This document shows, piece by piece, positions 1 to 6,500 of a stretch of DNA of 12,945 bases (its first letter is position 1; every line of letters starts with the position of its first letter). Under the pieces are notes generated by a model that saw only the letters and a list, made by a program, of their open reading frames with translations, was not told where the DNA came from and made no database searches. The DNA is from SFWF01 sp045591645 (GTDB lineage: Bacteria; Bacillota; Clostridia; Oscillospirales; Acutalibacteraceae), in NCBI GenBank assembly GCA_045591645.1, contig JAZNTG010000016.1:1-12945 (forward strand), given 5' to 3'. The translations under genes and the position numbers were made by a program.

Positions 1-2
1 CC

Positions 3-629
3 CATACGATTGTCTATACCTCTCCTGAATTCCAACCTTGTTCTGAGACTTTTTCGGAAACATACGCATTTGTCGGTCCTTCCATTCGTTCTGCAAACGA
101 AGAAATAGAAAAAAAGAGGGATAAACTAATTTATATATCAATGGGAACGGTCAATAATGACTTGATGCCTTTTTACAAAGCTTGTATATCTGCTTTGAGG
201 GATACAGATTATCAGGTAATTATGTCAGTTGGCAATTTGGTGTCTATCGAGGACTTTGGAGAATTGCCTGAAAATATATCGGTTTATTCATATGTTGACC
301 AGATTGCTGTTTTGAAAAAAGCGGATGTCTTTGTATCACACTGCGGAATGAACAGCGTCAGTGAAAGTTTATATTTTGAAGTTCCGCTTGTTATGTTACC
401 ACAGACCTCAGAGCAAAAAGGTGTTGCCGAGAGAGTATCTCAGCTTGGTGCCGGTATAAAAGTTGATAAATTGGACGGGGTTTCCGTTTTGAGTGCAATA
501 AATAAAATATTAAGTGTTGACACCTATAAGCAAAATGCCAAGAAAATTGCTGAAGGTTTTAAAAACTCTTCAGGTGCAAAAGGTGCTGCAGACAAAATTA
601 TACAGGTATGTAATGATATTAAACTTTAA
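3..629 (+). CDS. MGT-family (GT1) glycosyltransferase, C-terminal part; 5' end outside window
   Basis: The frame is open from the window edge, so about 208 C-terminal residues are visible; family members are usually about 400. The ATG at 141 is internal: in-frame residues before it (TSPEFQP, FVGPS, IYISMGT) match the linker and start of the C-terminal Rossmann domain of macrolide-type glycosyltransferases. The nucleotide-sugar binding segment follows (VSHCGMNSVSES, then VPLVMLPQTSEQ), with the His, Glu-Ser and Gln expected to contact UDP-sugar. Known for the family: cytosolic transfer of a sugar from UDP-glucose or similar to a small molecule such as a macrolide or flavonoid. The acceptor cannot be read here. 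A small membrane-protein gene starts 16 bp after the stop and a nucleotidyltransferase follows, suggesting one operon. The gene is AT-rich, unlike the right-hand part of the window. Family call is strong; substrate unknown. Confidence 0.88.
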   Translation, partial: HTIVYTSPEFQPCSETFSETYAFVGPSIRSANEEIEKKRDKLIYISMGTVNNDLMPFYKACISALRDTDYQVIMSVGNLVSIEDFGELPENISVYSYVDQIAVLKKADVFVSHCGMNSVSESLYFEVPLVMLPQTSEQKGVAERVSQLGAGIKVDKLDGVSVLSAINKILSVDTYKQNAKKIAEGFKNSSGAKGAADKIIQVCNDIKL

Positions 630-645
630 TTTGGAGAGATGGTAT

Positions 646-894
646 ATGAAAAATCTAAAACTATTTTTCTCGGCATTAACAGTAGCCTTTGCAATTTTGG
701 GCTTAACAAAGGCTCTTTCAACTGATATTACAATGCCGATAACATTTGTTTGTTTAGCAACCACAATGTTTATAACCTCTAAAGAGTACAAGGATAAACA
801 GCAAAAGAACACATCAGTTTGTTTCTTGTTGTTGGGAATGTTCTTATTAGTAGTGACTGTATATAATGTAGCATCTATTATTTGGGGAATATAA
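646..894 (+). CDS. Small hydrophobic membrane protein (82 aa), possibly DUF3953-like
   Basis: The start is the ATG at 646, preceded by GGAGAG at 633-638; an in-frame extension upstream runs into the glycosyltransferase gene in another frame and has no ribosome site. The 82-residue product has three hydrophobic stretches, roughly residues 5-23, 28-43 and 57-79, separated by a charged loop (KEYKDKQQKN, about 46-55). It has no cysteine pairs, lipobox or catalytic motif. Size, layout and the charged loop recall the DUF3953 family of small Bacillota membrane proteins, but that is from memory and weak. It lies 16 bp after the glycosyltransferase and 32 bp before the nucleotidyltransferase, so it is probably co-transcribed. 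Function unknown; an accessory role in the same stress or drug response would be inference only. Confidence 0.7.
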   Translation: MKNLKLFFSALTVAFAILGLTKALSTDITMPITFVCLATTMFITSKEYKDKQQKNTSVCFLLLGMFLLVVTVYNVASIIWGI

Positions 895-926
895 TAGAAA
901 AATAAGAATTTGACGAGGTGATTAAG

Positions 927-1586
927 ATGATAGATATTACTGTTTGGATGCAAAACTTCTTGCAGACATTAAACGAGAATTTTAGAGACCGTGTATGGTT
1001 TGTTGGTTTACAAGGCAGTTATGGTCGTGGCGAAGCAACAGAAACAAGCGATATTGATGTTGTTGTAATTCTTGATGAATTGTCTGCTATGGATATTCAA
1101 ACCTATAACAAAATGTTGGATACTCTTTCGCACAGAGAACTTATTTGTGGTTTTCTCTCAGGTAAAGACGATATTATGAACTGGGAGCCCTCTGACCTAT
1201 TTCAGTTTTGCTATGATACAACACCGATTAAGGGAAGTCTTGACGAAGTTATGGCTGTTGTTGACGAAAACGTTATAAACAGAGCAATCAAAATCGGTGC
1301 CTGCAATATCTTTCATGGATGTGTTCACAATATGCTCCATGAAAAAAGCGAAGATGTTTTGCGTGGACTGTATAAATCTGCCTCTTTCGTTGTACAGGCA
1401 ATTGTCTTTAAGCAGACCGGAAACTATATCAAACATCAAGAAGAATTGCTCATGGTCGCAAATTTTAACGAACAAGCCATTATCAATACTTTTTTGAGTT
1501 TGAAAAAAGGTGGTACGATAGATTTTATTCCTATGTCCGAAACATTGTTTGCATGGTCAAAGAAATGGATTTCTGAAAACAGTTAA
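927..1586 (+). CDS. Nucleotidyltransferase (NTP_transf_2 / aminoglycoside-adenylyltransferase-like)
   Basis: A 219-residue protein. ATG 927 is chosen over the in-frame GTG at 918 because GAGGTG at 916-921 lies six bases before it. Residues 30-48 carry the polymerase-beta-type signature: the G30-S31 motif followed by D42-I-D44, the metal-binding aspartates. The C-terminal half is helical, with a segment near residues 149-170 (YKSASFVVQAIVFKQTGNYI) resembling the helical domain of kanamycin/streptomycin nucleotidyltransferase relatives. Known for the fold: transfer of a nucleoside monophosphate from NTP to a hydroxyl of a small molecule or protein. Drug modification (aminoglycoside, lincosamide) and a MNT/HEPN-like toxin-antitoxin role are both possible; the length and C-terminal helical domain favour a small-molecule enzyme. 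It is the last gene of the likely operon with the glycosyltransferase. No convincing terminator follows before the next promoter at 1635. Confidence 0.82.
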   Translation: MIDITVWMQNFLQTLNENFRDRVWFVGLQGSYGRGEATETSDIDVVVILDELSAMDIQTYNKMLDTLSHRELICGFLSGKDDIMNWEPSDLFQFCYDTTPIKGSLDEVMAVVDENVINRAIKIGACNIFHGCVHNMLHEKSEDVLRGLYKSASFVVQAIVFKQTGNYIKHQEELLMVANFNEQAIINTFLSLKKGGTIDFIPMSETLFAWSKKWISENS

Positions 1587-1634
1587 ACAAATAAGGATTT
1601 TTCGAACATCAATCCATAATTTTTCAAAAGGGTA

Positions 1635-1665
1635 TTGACTCTCACGCTCCGTCATAGTGTATGCT
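1635..1665 (+). promoter_or_regulatory. MerR-type promoter with overlong 19-bp spacer and operator dyad
   Basis: TTGACT (1635-1640) and TATGCT (1660-1665) are separated by 19 bp instead of 17, the hallmark of promoters activated by MerR-family DNA distortion. Between them lies an imperfect inverted repeat, ACTCTCACG (1638-1646) and CGTCATAGT (1650-1658), matching at 7 of 9 positions around a 3-bp centre. It directly precedes the MerR/TipAS gene, whose ribosome site begins at 1674, so the leader would be only a few bases. Autoregulation is inferred from family knowledge. Confidence 0.75.
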
Positions 1666-1685
1666 CTTGTTGTGAGGTGATAAAA

Positions 1686-2414
1686 TTGAAAATGAAGATT
1701 AAAGAATTTGCCGATTTTACGGGTGTAAGTGTGCGCACACTGCATTATTACGATGAAATAGGATTATTGATGCCAGCCTTTGTTGACAAAACTACAGGCT
1801 ATCGCTTTTACGACGAAAAATCTTTTCTTCGTATGCAAGAGATTCTCTTTTACCGTGAACTTGACTTTTCCTTAAAGCGCATTGAAGAGATCTTGTCATC
1901 CCCGAATTATGACAAAAGCAAGGCACTGAACGAGCAAAAACAACTTCTCACACTCAAAAAAGATCGGTTAGAACGGTTAATTTCTGCTATTGACGGTGCC
2001 GTGAAAGGAGAAAATGTTATGACAGCATTCGATAACAGCGAATTTGAAAAATATAAGGCTGAAGCCAGAGAAAAATGGGGCAAAACGGATGCATACAAGG
2101 AACATGCAGAACGGACCAAGAACTACTCCAAGCAGAAGTGGAATGACCTTGCCGAGGGAATGGACCATATTATTGCAGAGTTTGCACTCTGCATGAGAAA
2201 GGACGAAAGTCCTGATTCCACCGAAGCACAAAAACTTGTAAAAATGCTGCAGAACCATATCACCGGGAATTACTATCTTTGTACAAACGAAATACTGGCA
2301 AGTCTCGGTCAGATGTATGTAGCGGACGAGCGCTTTACGAACAACATTGATAAGCACGCTGACGGTACTGCCACGTTTATCTGTGAAGCAATTGCGGTGT
2401 ATTGCAGTAAGTAA
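1686..2414 (+). CDS. MerR-family transcriptional activator with TipAS drug-recognition domain (TipAL/Mta-like)
   Basis: A 242-residue regulator. The TTG at 1686 is preferred because GAGGTG (1674-1679) sits six bases upstream; ATG 1692, two codons later, is the alternative. The N-terminus is a MerR winged helix-turn-helix (residues about 3-72: IKEFADFTGVSVRTLHYYDE, then the wing TTGYRFYDE). A long dimerisation helix follows (about 75-108). The C-terminal domain (about 112-242) has the TipAS pattern, including KAEAREKWGKTDAYKE and ITGNYYLCTNEIL. Known for TipAL, Mta and SkgA: the C-terminal domain binds thiopeptides or other drugs, and the dimer then activates a promoter with an overlong spacer, as found at 1635-1665. 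The nearest candidate targets are this gene itself and perhaps the XRE gene, though a terminator lies between them. A second, internal start may produce the free drug-binding domain (see 2004-2021). Target drug unknown. Confidence 0.92.
   Translation: MKMKIKEFADFTGVSVRTLHYYDEIGLLMPAFVDKTTGYRFYDEKSFLRMQEILFYRELDFSLKRIEEILSSPNYDKSKALNEQKQLLTLKKDRLERLISAIDGAVKGENVMTAFDNSEFEKYKAEAREKWGKTDAYKEHAERTKNYSKQKWNDLAEGMDHIIAEFALCMRKDESPDSTEAQKLVKMLQNHITGNYYLCTNEILASLGQMYVADERFTNNIDKHADGTATFICEAIAVYCSK
2004..2021 (+). promoter_or_regulatory. Internal Shine-Dalgarno and in-frame ATG for a free TipAS domain
   Basis: Inside the MerR gene, AAAGGAG (2004-2010) is followed after 8 bases by an ATG (2019-2021) in the same reading frame. 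Translation from there would give 131 residues, almost exactly the drug-binding domain without the DNA-binding part. In Streptomyces lividans tipA, alternative in-frame starts make TipAL and the abundant TipAS, so the arrangement has precedent. That it is used here is inference. Confidence 0.6.
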
Positions 2415-2449
2415 ATTCCAATTTATCGAACAGTGCAGATACATTACTT

Positions 2450-2502
2450 TTGGTCGTTGTTAGCCCTACTTATGCACCTTTTAGTCGCTCTTTCGCAACA
2501 AA
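2450..2502 (+). repeat. Copy A of a ~53-bp direct repeat upstream of a terminator
   Basis: This segment aligns without gaps to 3343-3395, with roughly nine mismatches concentrated in the middle. The last part, TTTTAGTCGCTCTTTCGCAA, is identical in both. It begins 35 bp after the TipAS-regulator stop codon and runs directly into the terminator hairpin. Internally, TTGGTCG and TTAGTCG recur 31 bp apart, hinting that each copy is itself an old tandem duplication. No coding potential was seen. Identity unknown. Confidence 0.8.
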
Positions 2503-2545
2503 GAAAACCTCTTTTGTCTACCAAGACAAGAGAGGTTTCTTTGCT
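2501..2545 (+). terminator. Rho-independent terminator after the MerR/TipAS gene
   Basis: A long stem pairs AAAACCTCTTTTGTC (2504-2518) with GACAAGAGAGGTTT (2525-2538) around a TACCAA loop, and the flanking A-rich and T-rich arms can extend it. Downstream is TCTTTGCTTT. The A-rich left arm means it could also stop transcription from the other strand. Confidence 0.8.
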
Positions 2546-2593
2546 TTAAGTTATTTGTCAACCAATCAGATACCTGCCGTATACTCGATATTA

Positions 2594-2622
2594 TTGAAAT
2601 ACACAGCAAATCATGTTAAAAT
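2594..2622 (+). promoter_or_regulatory. Sigma-A promoter of the XRE regulator gene
   Basis: TTGAAA (2594-2599) and TAAAAT (2617-2622) are separated by exactly 17 bp. The predicted start is around 2629, giving a short leader with GGAGG at 2633-2637. A vegetative promoter is the simplest reading; no clear palindrome overlaps it. Confidence 0.7.
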
Positions 2623-2644
2623 ATAGCTGGATGGAGGTATTAGC

Positions 2645-3328
2645 ATGCAAAGTATTGGAGACATTATCCGCAAGCATCGCAAACTGAAAAATTTCACACA
2701 AGAGGAATTGGGAAATAAGCTGTTTGTATCTAAACAGGCAATTTCCAAATGGGAAAACGGAAGATCGTTTCCTGATCTTGAAACCACTCAAAAACTGATT
2801 GAAATACTTGAAATTGATTCAAGCGAAATTCTAGGCGGAACAGTACAAGAAGTTAAAAAGAACCAAAAGCGATTAACCGTCTTAATAATTGCTTGCTCTA
2901 TCGTTACTGTTTTATTATTAATTATGATTGGTGCGCTACATTATGAAAAGGCATTAATCAACTTTGGCTACCAAGAAGGTACAAATCCTGCAAATCAATA
3001 TGCTATCGATGTATCAATGGTGCAGTTACTTGCCACACCAGAAAAATATGATGGGAAATTAGTCCGGGTTATTGGCGTAGGTAACCTTGAGTTTGAAGGA
3101 AATTATCTTTCACTCAGTAAAGAAGACCATGCGTATGGTGCAGGCAATTCTATTTGGATCGAATTGGGAGATAGAGCGATTTCTTATGAAGAAGCCAAAG
3201 AGTATAATGGGAAGTATGTCATTGTAGAAGGGTTCTTTGATAAAGATGATCGTGGCCATTTTGATATGTTTTGTGGATCAATAAAGGATATCAGCCGTTA
3301 TCAGTTGTGGGAAAGAAACGATAGTTAA
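2645..3328 (+). CDS. Membrane-tethered XRE-family regulator with extracytoplasmic OB-fold-like domain
   Basis: A 227-residue protein starting at ATG 2645, seven bases after GGAGG. Residues about 6-61 form a Cro/CI-type helix-turn-helix (FTQEELGNKLFVSKQAISKW, then ENGRSFPDLETTQKL), as in many Bacillota XRE regulators. A basic linker (KKNQKR, 71-76) leads to one transmembrane helix at about 77-98. The outer part (about 120-220) is rich in beta strands, with two similar strand blocks, YDGKLVRVIGVGNLEF and YNGKYVIVEGFF, suggestive of an OB-fold or tRNA_anti-like domain. The topology implies DNA binding inside and sensing outside or in the membrane. The signal and target genes are unknown. The gene is monocistronic: it has its own promoter and terminator and is bounded by the two copies of the 53-bp repeat. 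The HTH and membrane helix are clear; the OB-fold reading is tentative. Confidence 0.85.
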   Translation: MQSIGDIIRKHRKLKNFTQEELGNKLFVSKQAISKWENGRSFPDLETTQKLIEILEIDSSEILGGTVQEVKKNQKRLTVLIIACSIVTVLLLIMIGALHYEKALINFGYQEGTNPANQYAIDVSMVQLLATPEKYDGKLVRVIGVGNLEFEGNYLSLSKEDHAYGAGNSIWIELGDRAISYEEAKEYNGKYVIVEGFFDKDDRGHFDMFCGSIKDISRYQLWERNDS

Positions 3329-3342
3329 TAATCACACTACTA

Positions 3343-3395
3343 TTGGTCGTTTTTACCTCAACTTACACTACTTTTAGTCGCTCTTTCGCAATAAA
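3343..3395 (+). repeat. Copy B of the ~53-bp direct repeat
   Basis: It aligns without gaps to 2450-2502. It starts 14 bp after the XRE stop codon and again ends just before a terminator hairpin. This copy shows the internal 31-bp periodicity best: CACTACTATTGGTCG at 3335 and CACTACTTTTAGTCG at 3366. Together the copies bracket the XRE gene in the same orientation, 893 bp apart. Confidence 0.8.
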
Positions 3396-3400
3396 AAGGA

Positions 3401-3428
3401 AGTCAGACCGTAAGGTTTGGCTTTTTTT
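3401..3428 (+). terminator. Rho-independent terminator after the XRE gene
   Basis: AGTCAGACC (3401-3409) pairs with GGTTTGGCT (3414-3422), including two G-U pairs, around a GTAA tetraloop, and is followed by a run of seven T. A canonical intrinsic terminator for plus-strand transcription. Confidence 0.88.
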
Positions 3429-3531
3429 ATTTTGTATATCTCCCGAAAGGATCGAACTCGGGAGAATCTGTCGTTAAGCAGAGGAGAAATATTCACGTTT
3501 GCTTAAGAAAAACAGGTTTCATCATTAAGAG
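3429..3531. other. Non-coding junction between convergent genes, with a small inverted repeat
   Basis: No gene is seen. The one structure is CTCCCGA (3440-3446) facing TCGGGAG (3458-3464) across an 11-base loop. The loop holds GGATCGAAC, whose complement GTTCGATCC resembles a tRNA T-loop, but a full tRNA cannot be folded and no T-run follows on either strand. It marks the change from the AT-rich left block to the differently composed right block and could be a remnant of an integration site; that is speculative. Confidence 0.35.
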
Positions 3532-3566
3532 AAAAATTCAGCCCCTGCCAAATTACGGCAGGGGCT
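3532..3566 (-). terminator. Rho-independent terminator of the giant adhesin gene
   Basis: A perfect 10-bp GC-rich stem, AGCCCCTGCC (3540-3549) with GGCAGGGGCT (3557-3566), closes a 7-base loop 16 bp past the adhesin stop codon. On the minus strand it is followed by GAATTTTTC, a short T-run, so it terminates leftward transcription and faces the XRE terminator. Confidence 0.88.
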
Positions 3567-3582
3567 GTGGTTAAGGTGTTAT

Positions 3583-6500
3583 TTAGTTTTCCTCAGTTTC
3601 TTTTCTCTTTTTGCCGTAGATGGCAGTGCCGAGAAGTCCTCCGCTGCTTACAAAGAGCAGTGCAATCCACAGATCAAGATTTGTGTTATCTCCTGTCTCA
3701 GGTACTGCGGGAAGAGTGGGAACGGTATAGGTATTTTCAAAGACGATCTCGGTTATCTTATCGCTGCTGCCTGTCTTTGTAATAACAGGTGCTGAGGCTT
3801 CAAGCTTGCCTTCGCCGTTATCTATGACCTCTATCTCGATAACGTACTCCGATTTATCATAGGTTACATTGTCAAGTGTTCCTACTTCCTCGGTAAGGGT
3901 GAACTTGTAGATACCGGCAGCGGTGAAATCGATCTTATCAAATACGATCTTGCCGTCCTTTGTATTGGATTTAATTGCGATAACCTCGCCCTTTTCGTTC
4001 TTCAGAACGAATTTGAATTCACCGTCCTTCAGCTCACGGCCGCTGAGCTCCTTGACCGCGCTGATGATGACAGAGGTATCGGCAGCCTTGTAGCTGTTGT
4101 TAAATACTACCTGGGTAACCTCTTCATCCTCAGACGAGTAGGTTACGCTTTCTACTTCAAGATATCCGCCCTTGTCAGCGATCACTATTTCGACCCCATA
4201 AGCCTGAGTGTCATAGGTGACGCCGCCGAGTTCATTGTTCTTTTCAATGATGGTGTACTTGTAGGTATCGGCTTTTGTGAAGCTTAAGGTGAATCGGAAT
4301 TTTCCGTCCTTGTCGTTCTTAGCGGTCGCGATCTCGTTTTTCTCACTGTCAATTACAGCGAATATGAATTCTTCGGTGTTGATGTCACGTCCGTCAAGAC
4401 TCTTGAGAAGCTCGCCGTCTGCGCCAAGCACTACGATTACGGAATCGGGCTCATATTCGTTCGTGAACCTGATAACAGGCTCGGCAACAGTTCCGACACC
4501 ATCAACAGCCGCCTCTAATACACCGCTGTTATCTGTTACGGTCACGGTTACAGTATACGACTTATCATCATATGTGTAGCCGCGCTTGCCCAGATCCTTT
4601 TCTGTAACGCGATACTCATATTTACCCACCTTAGTAAAGGTGATATCACCGAAGCTGAAGGTGCCGTCAGCGGCATTTTTAACGGTATTTTCACTGGGCA
4701 TAGGAGCATTCTGAGTGATTGACTCGATAACGAACTCAAACTCATTTGCCTCAAGGTCTTTGTGCTCGCTATCCAGCGTCTTGGAGCCAAAGATGGTTGC
4801 TGTTACTTGCTTAGGTGTATAAGCATTGTCAAATATAGCTTCTGCTTCGTTATTGCTCGAGTCAGTGATCTTGGCTACTGCCTTCAGCTTGCCTGCCACT
4901 GTGTCATCGGTAACCTCTACGGTAACGGTAAATACCTCATCGTCATAGCCAAATCCTGTACGGTTGCCTTGTACCTCTCTGATCTTATACACATAGGTTC
5001 CAGCCTCGGTGAAGGAGAGTGTACCGAAGTCTACAACGCCGCTATCATCATTCGAAATGGTGGTAACAGCGGGCATAGGAGCATTCTGGCTGCCTTCGAT
5101 AGTGAAGCTGAAATCGCCCGCCTTTAAGGTGTATGCATTACCATCTGAAGGAGAAACCTTTTTCTTAGCGGTAATTGCGATGGGCTCACTTGCCTGCGCG
5201 TTATATTCGTTTGTAAAGGTAAGGGTCGAGCTGCTTACAGACTGACCGTTGATTTTAACGGTTATCTGAGCGTTTGCACTGTCATCCTCTGCTACGATCA
5301 CAACTTCACGGGGCTGAGTATCGTAGATAACTCCGGCTATGCCGTTGTCTTTCTCGGTGACTGTAAATCTGTAGGTGCCTATCTTGTTGATCTTAATATC
5401 AACAGCAGCCTTTTCACCCTTTTCATCGATGACCTTGGTTGCAGTATCCTCGCTGCCGCTATCAAGTACGAGCTCTATATCGCCGTTTTTAACTGCCTCT
5501 GCGGTATATGAATCAAGCTTGATCTCAAATTCGAACTTATCGGTAGATAACCATTCATCGTTGTTACGGCCTGTAAAGCTCTTATCGATCTCCACCTTTG
5601 CAGTAGCAGGCTTTGCGGTGTACTGATTAACGATAATCTCACCGCCTACATACTGTACGAGGACCGCGGTAAGTGTGCCGTTACGGTCATCGGTAACGCG
5701 ATAGGTTGCTGTGATGGTCTGTGTACTGTAGGTGATGCCTGCGACCTTATCGGCATCATCAGGTATGATCTCGTTTACAGAAACGACGTATGTTCCTGGC
5801 TTTGAGAAGGTTATATTACCGAATACAACATCTCCGTTAGCCGCATTTGCAACAACCGTCTTGGAGGGAAGTGTCATACCGCCTTCGGGAGCTGCAGAAA
5901 CCTGCTTTAGCTCAAACTCAAACTCGCCTGCTTTAAGCGGCTCTGTTCTATCGCCCGAAATGACCTTCTTTATGAGCGGCAGATGTGCAGTTGTGTCATC
6001 GGGAACATAGGTATTGTTAAATACGATAGCTTCAGCATCTACCCAAGCCGAGCCGTCTGCTTTCTCGAGTGATTCTGATGTTATCTTTAGATTACCTGCG
6101 TTATCATCCTCTACTGTTACAGTATAGCGATACTTACCCTCATCATAGGTAGTTCCGCCGACTTTATTGTCGGGTATTTGTTCAGTGATGATGTACTCAT
6201 ACCTTCCAGCCTTGGTGTAGGTAACATCCTCAAGGAAGGTAATGCTTCCGCTGTAGACTCCGTCTGTATCAGCTTCGGTATCTGCGGCATGGGTAACGTA
6301 ATTTTCGGAAATTTTCTGACCGTTCAAATATTCAACAACGTCGAAATAGAATTCTCCTGCGAGAAGCGTCTTTCCTGTAAGGTTCTTTGTTCCGCTGAGT
6401 GAAACGGGAGTTCCGTTAAACTCTGAGGTATAGGTGTTGACGAAATCGGCAGGGTCGTTATCGTTGGTGTTAGAAACGATCTCAAGCTTTCCGTCGTTAT

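Noticed and set aside
514..645. N-terminal extension of the small membrane protein to ATG 514
   Set aside because: It overlaps the glycosyltransferase C-terminus in another frame; GGAGAG before ATG 646 decides the start.
1587..1634. Possible terminator GGATT/AATCC after the nucleotidyltransferase
   Set aside because: Five base pairs with an 11-base loop and an interrupted T-run is too weak to call.
3440..3464. tRNA gene on the minus strand
   Set aside because: Only a T-loop-like GTTCGATCC is present; the T-stem mispairs and no acceptor, D-arm or proper anticodon loop can be drawn.
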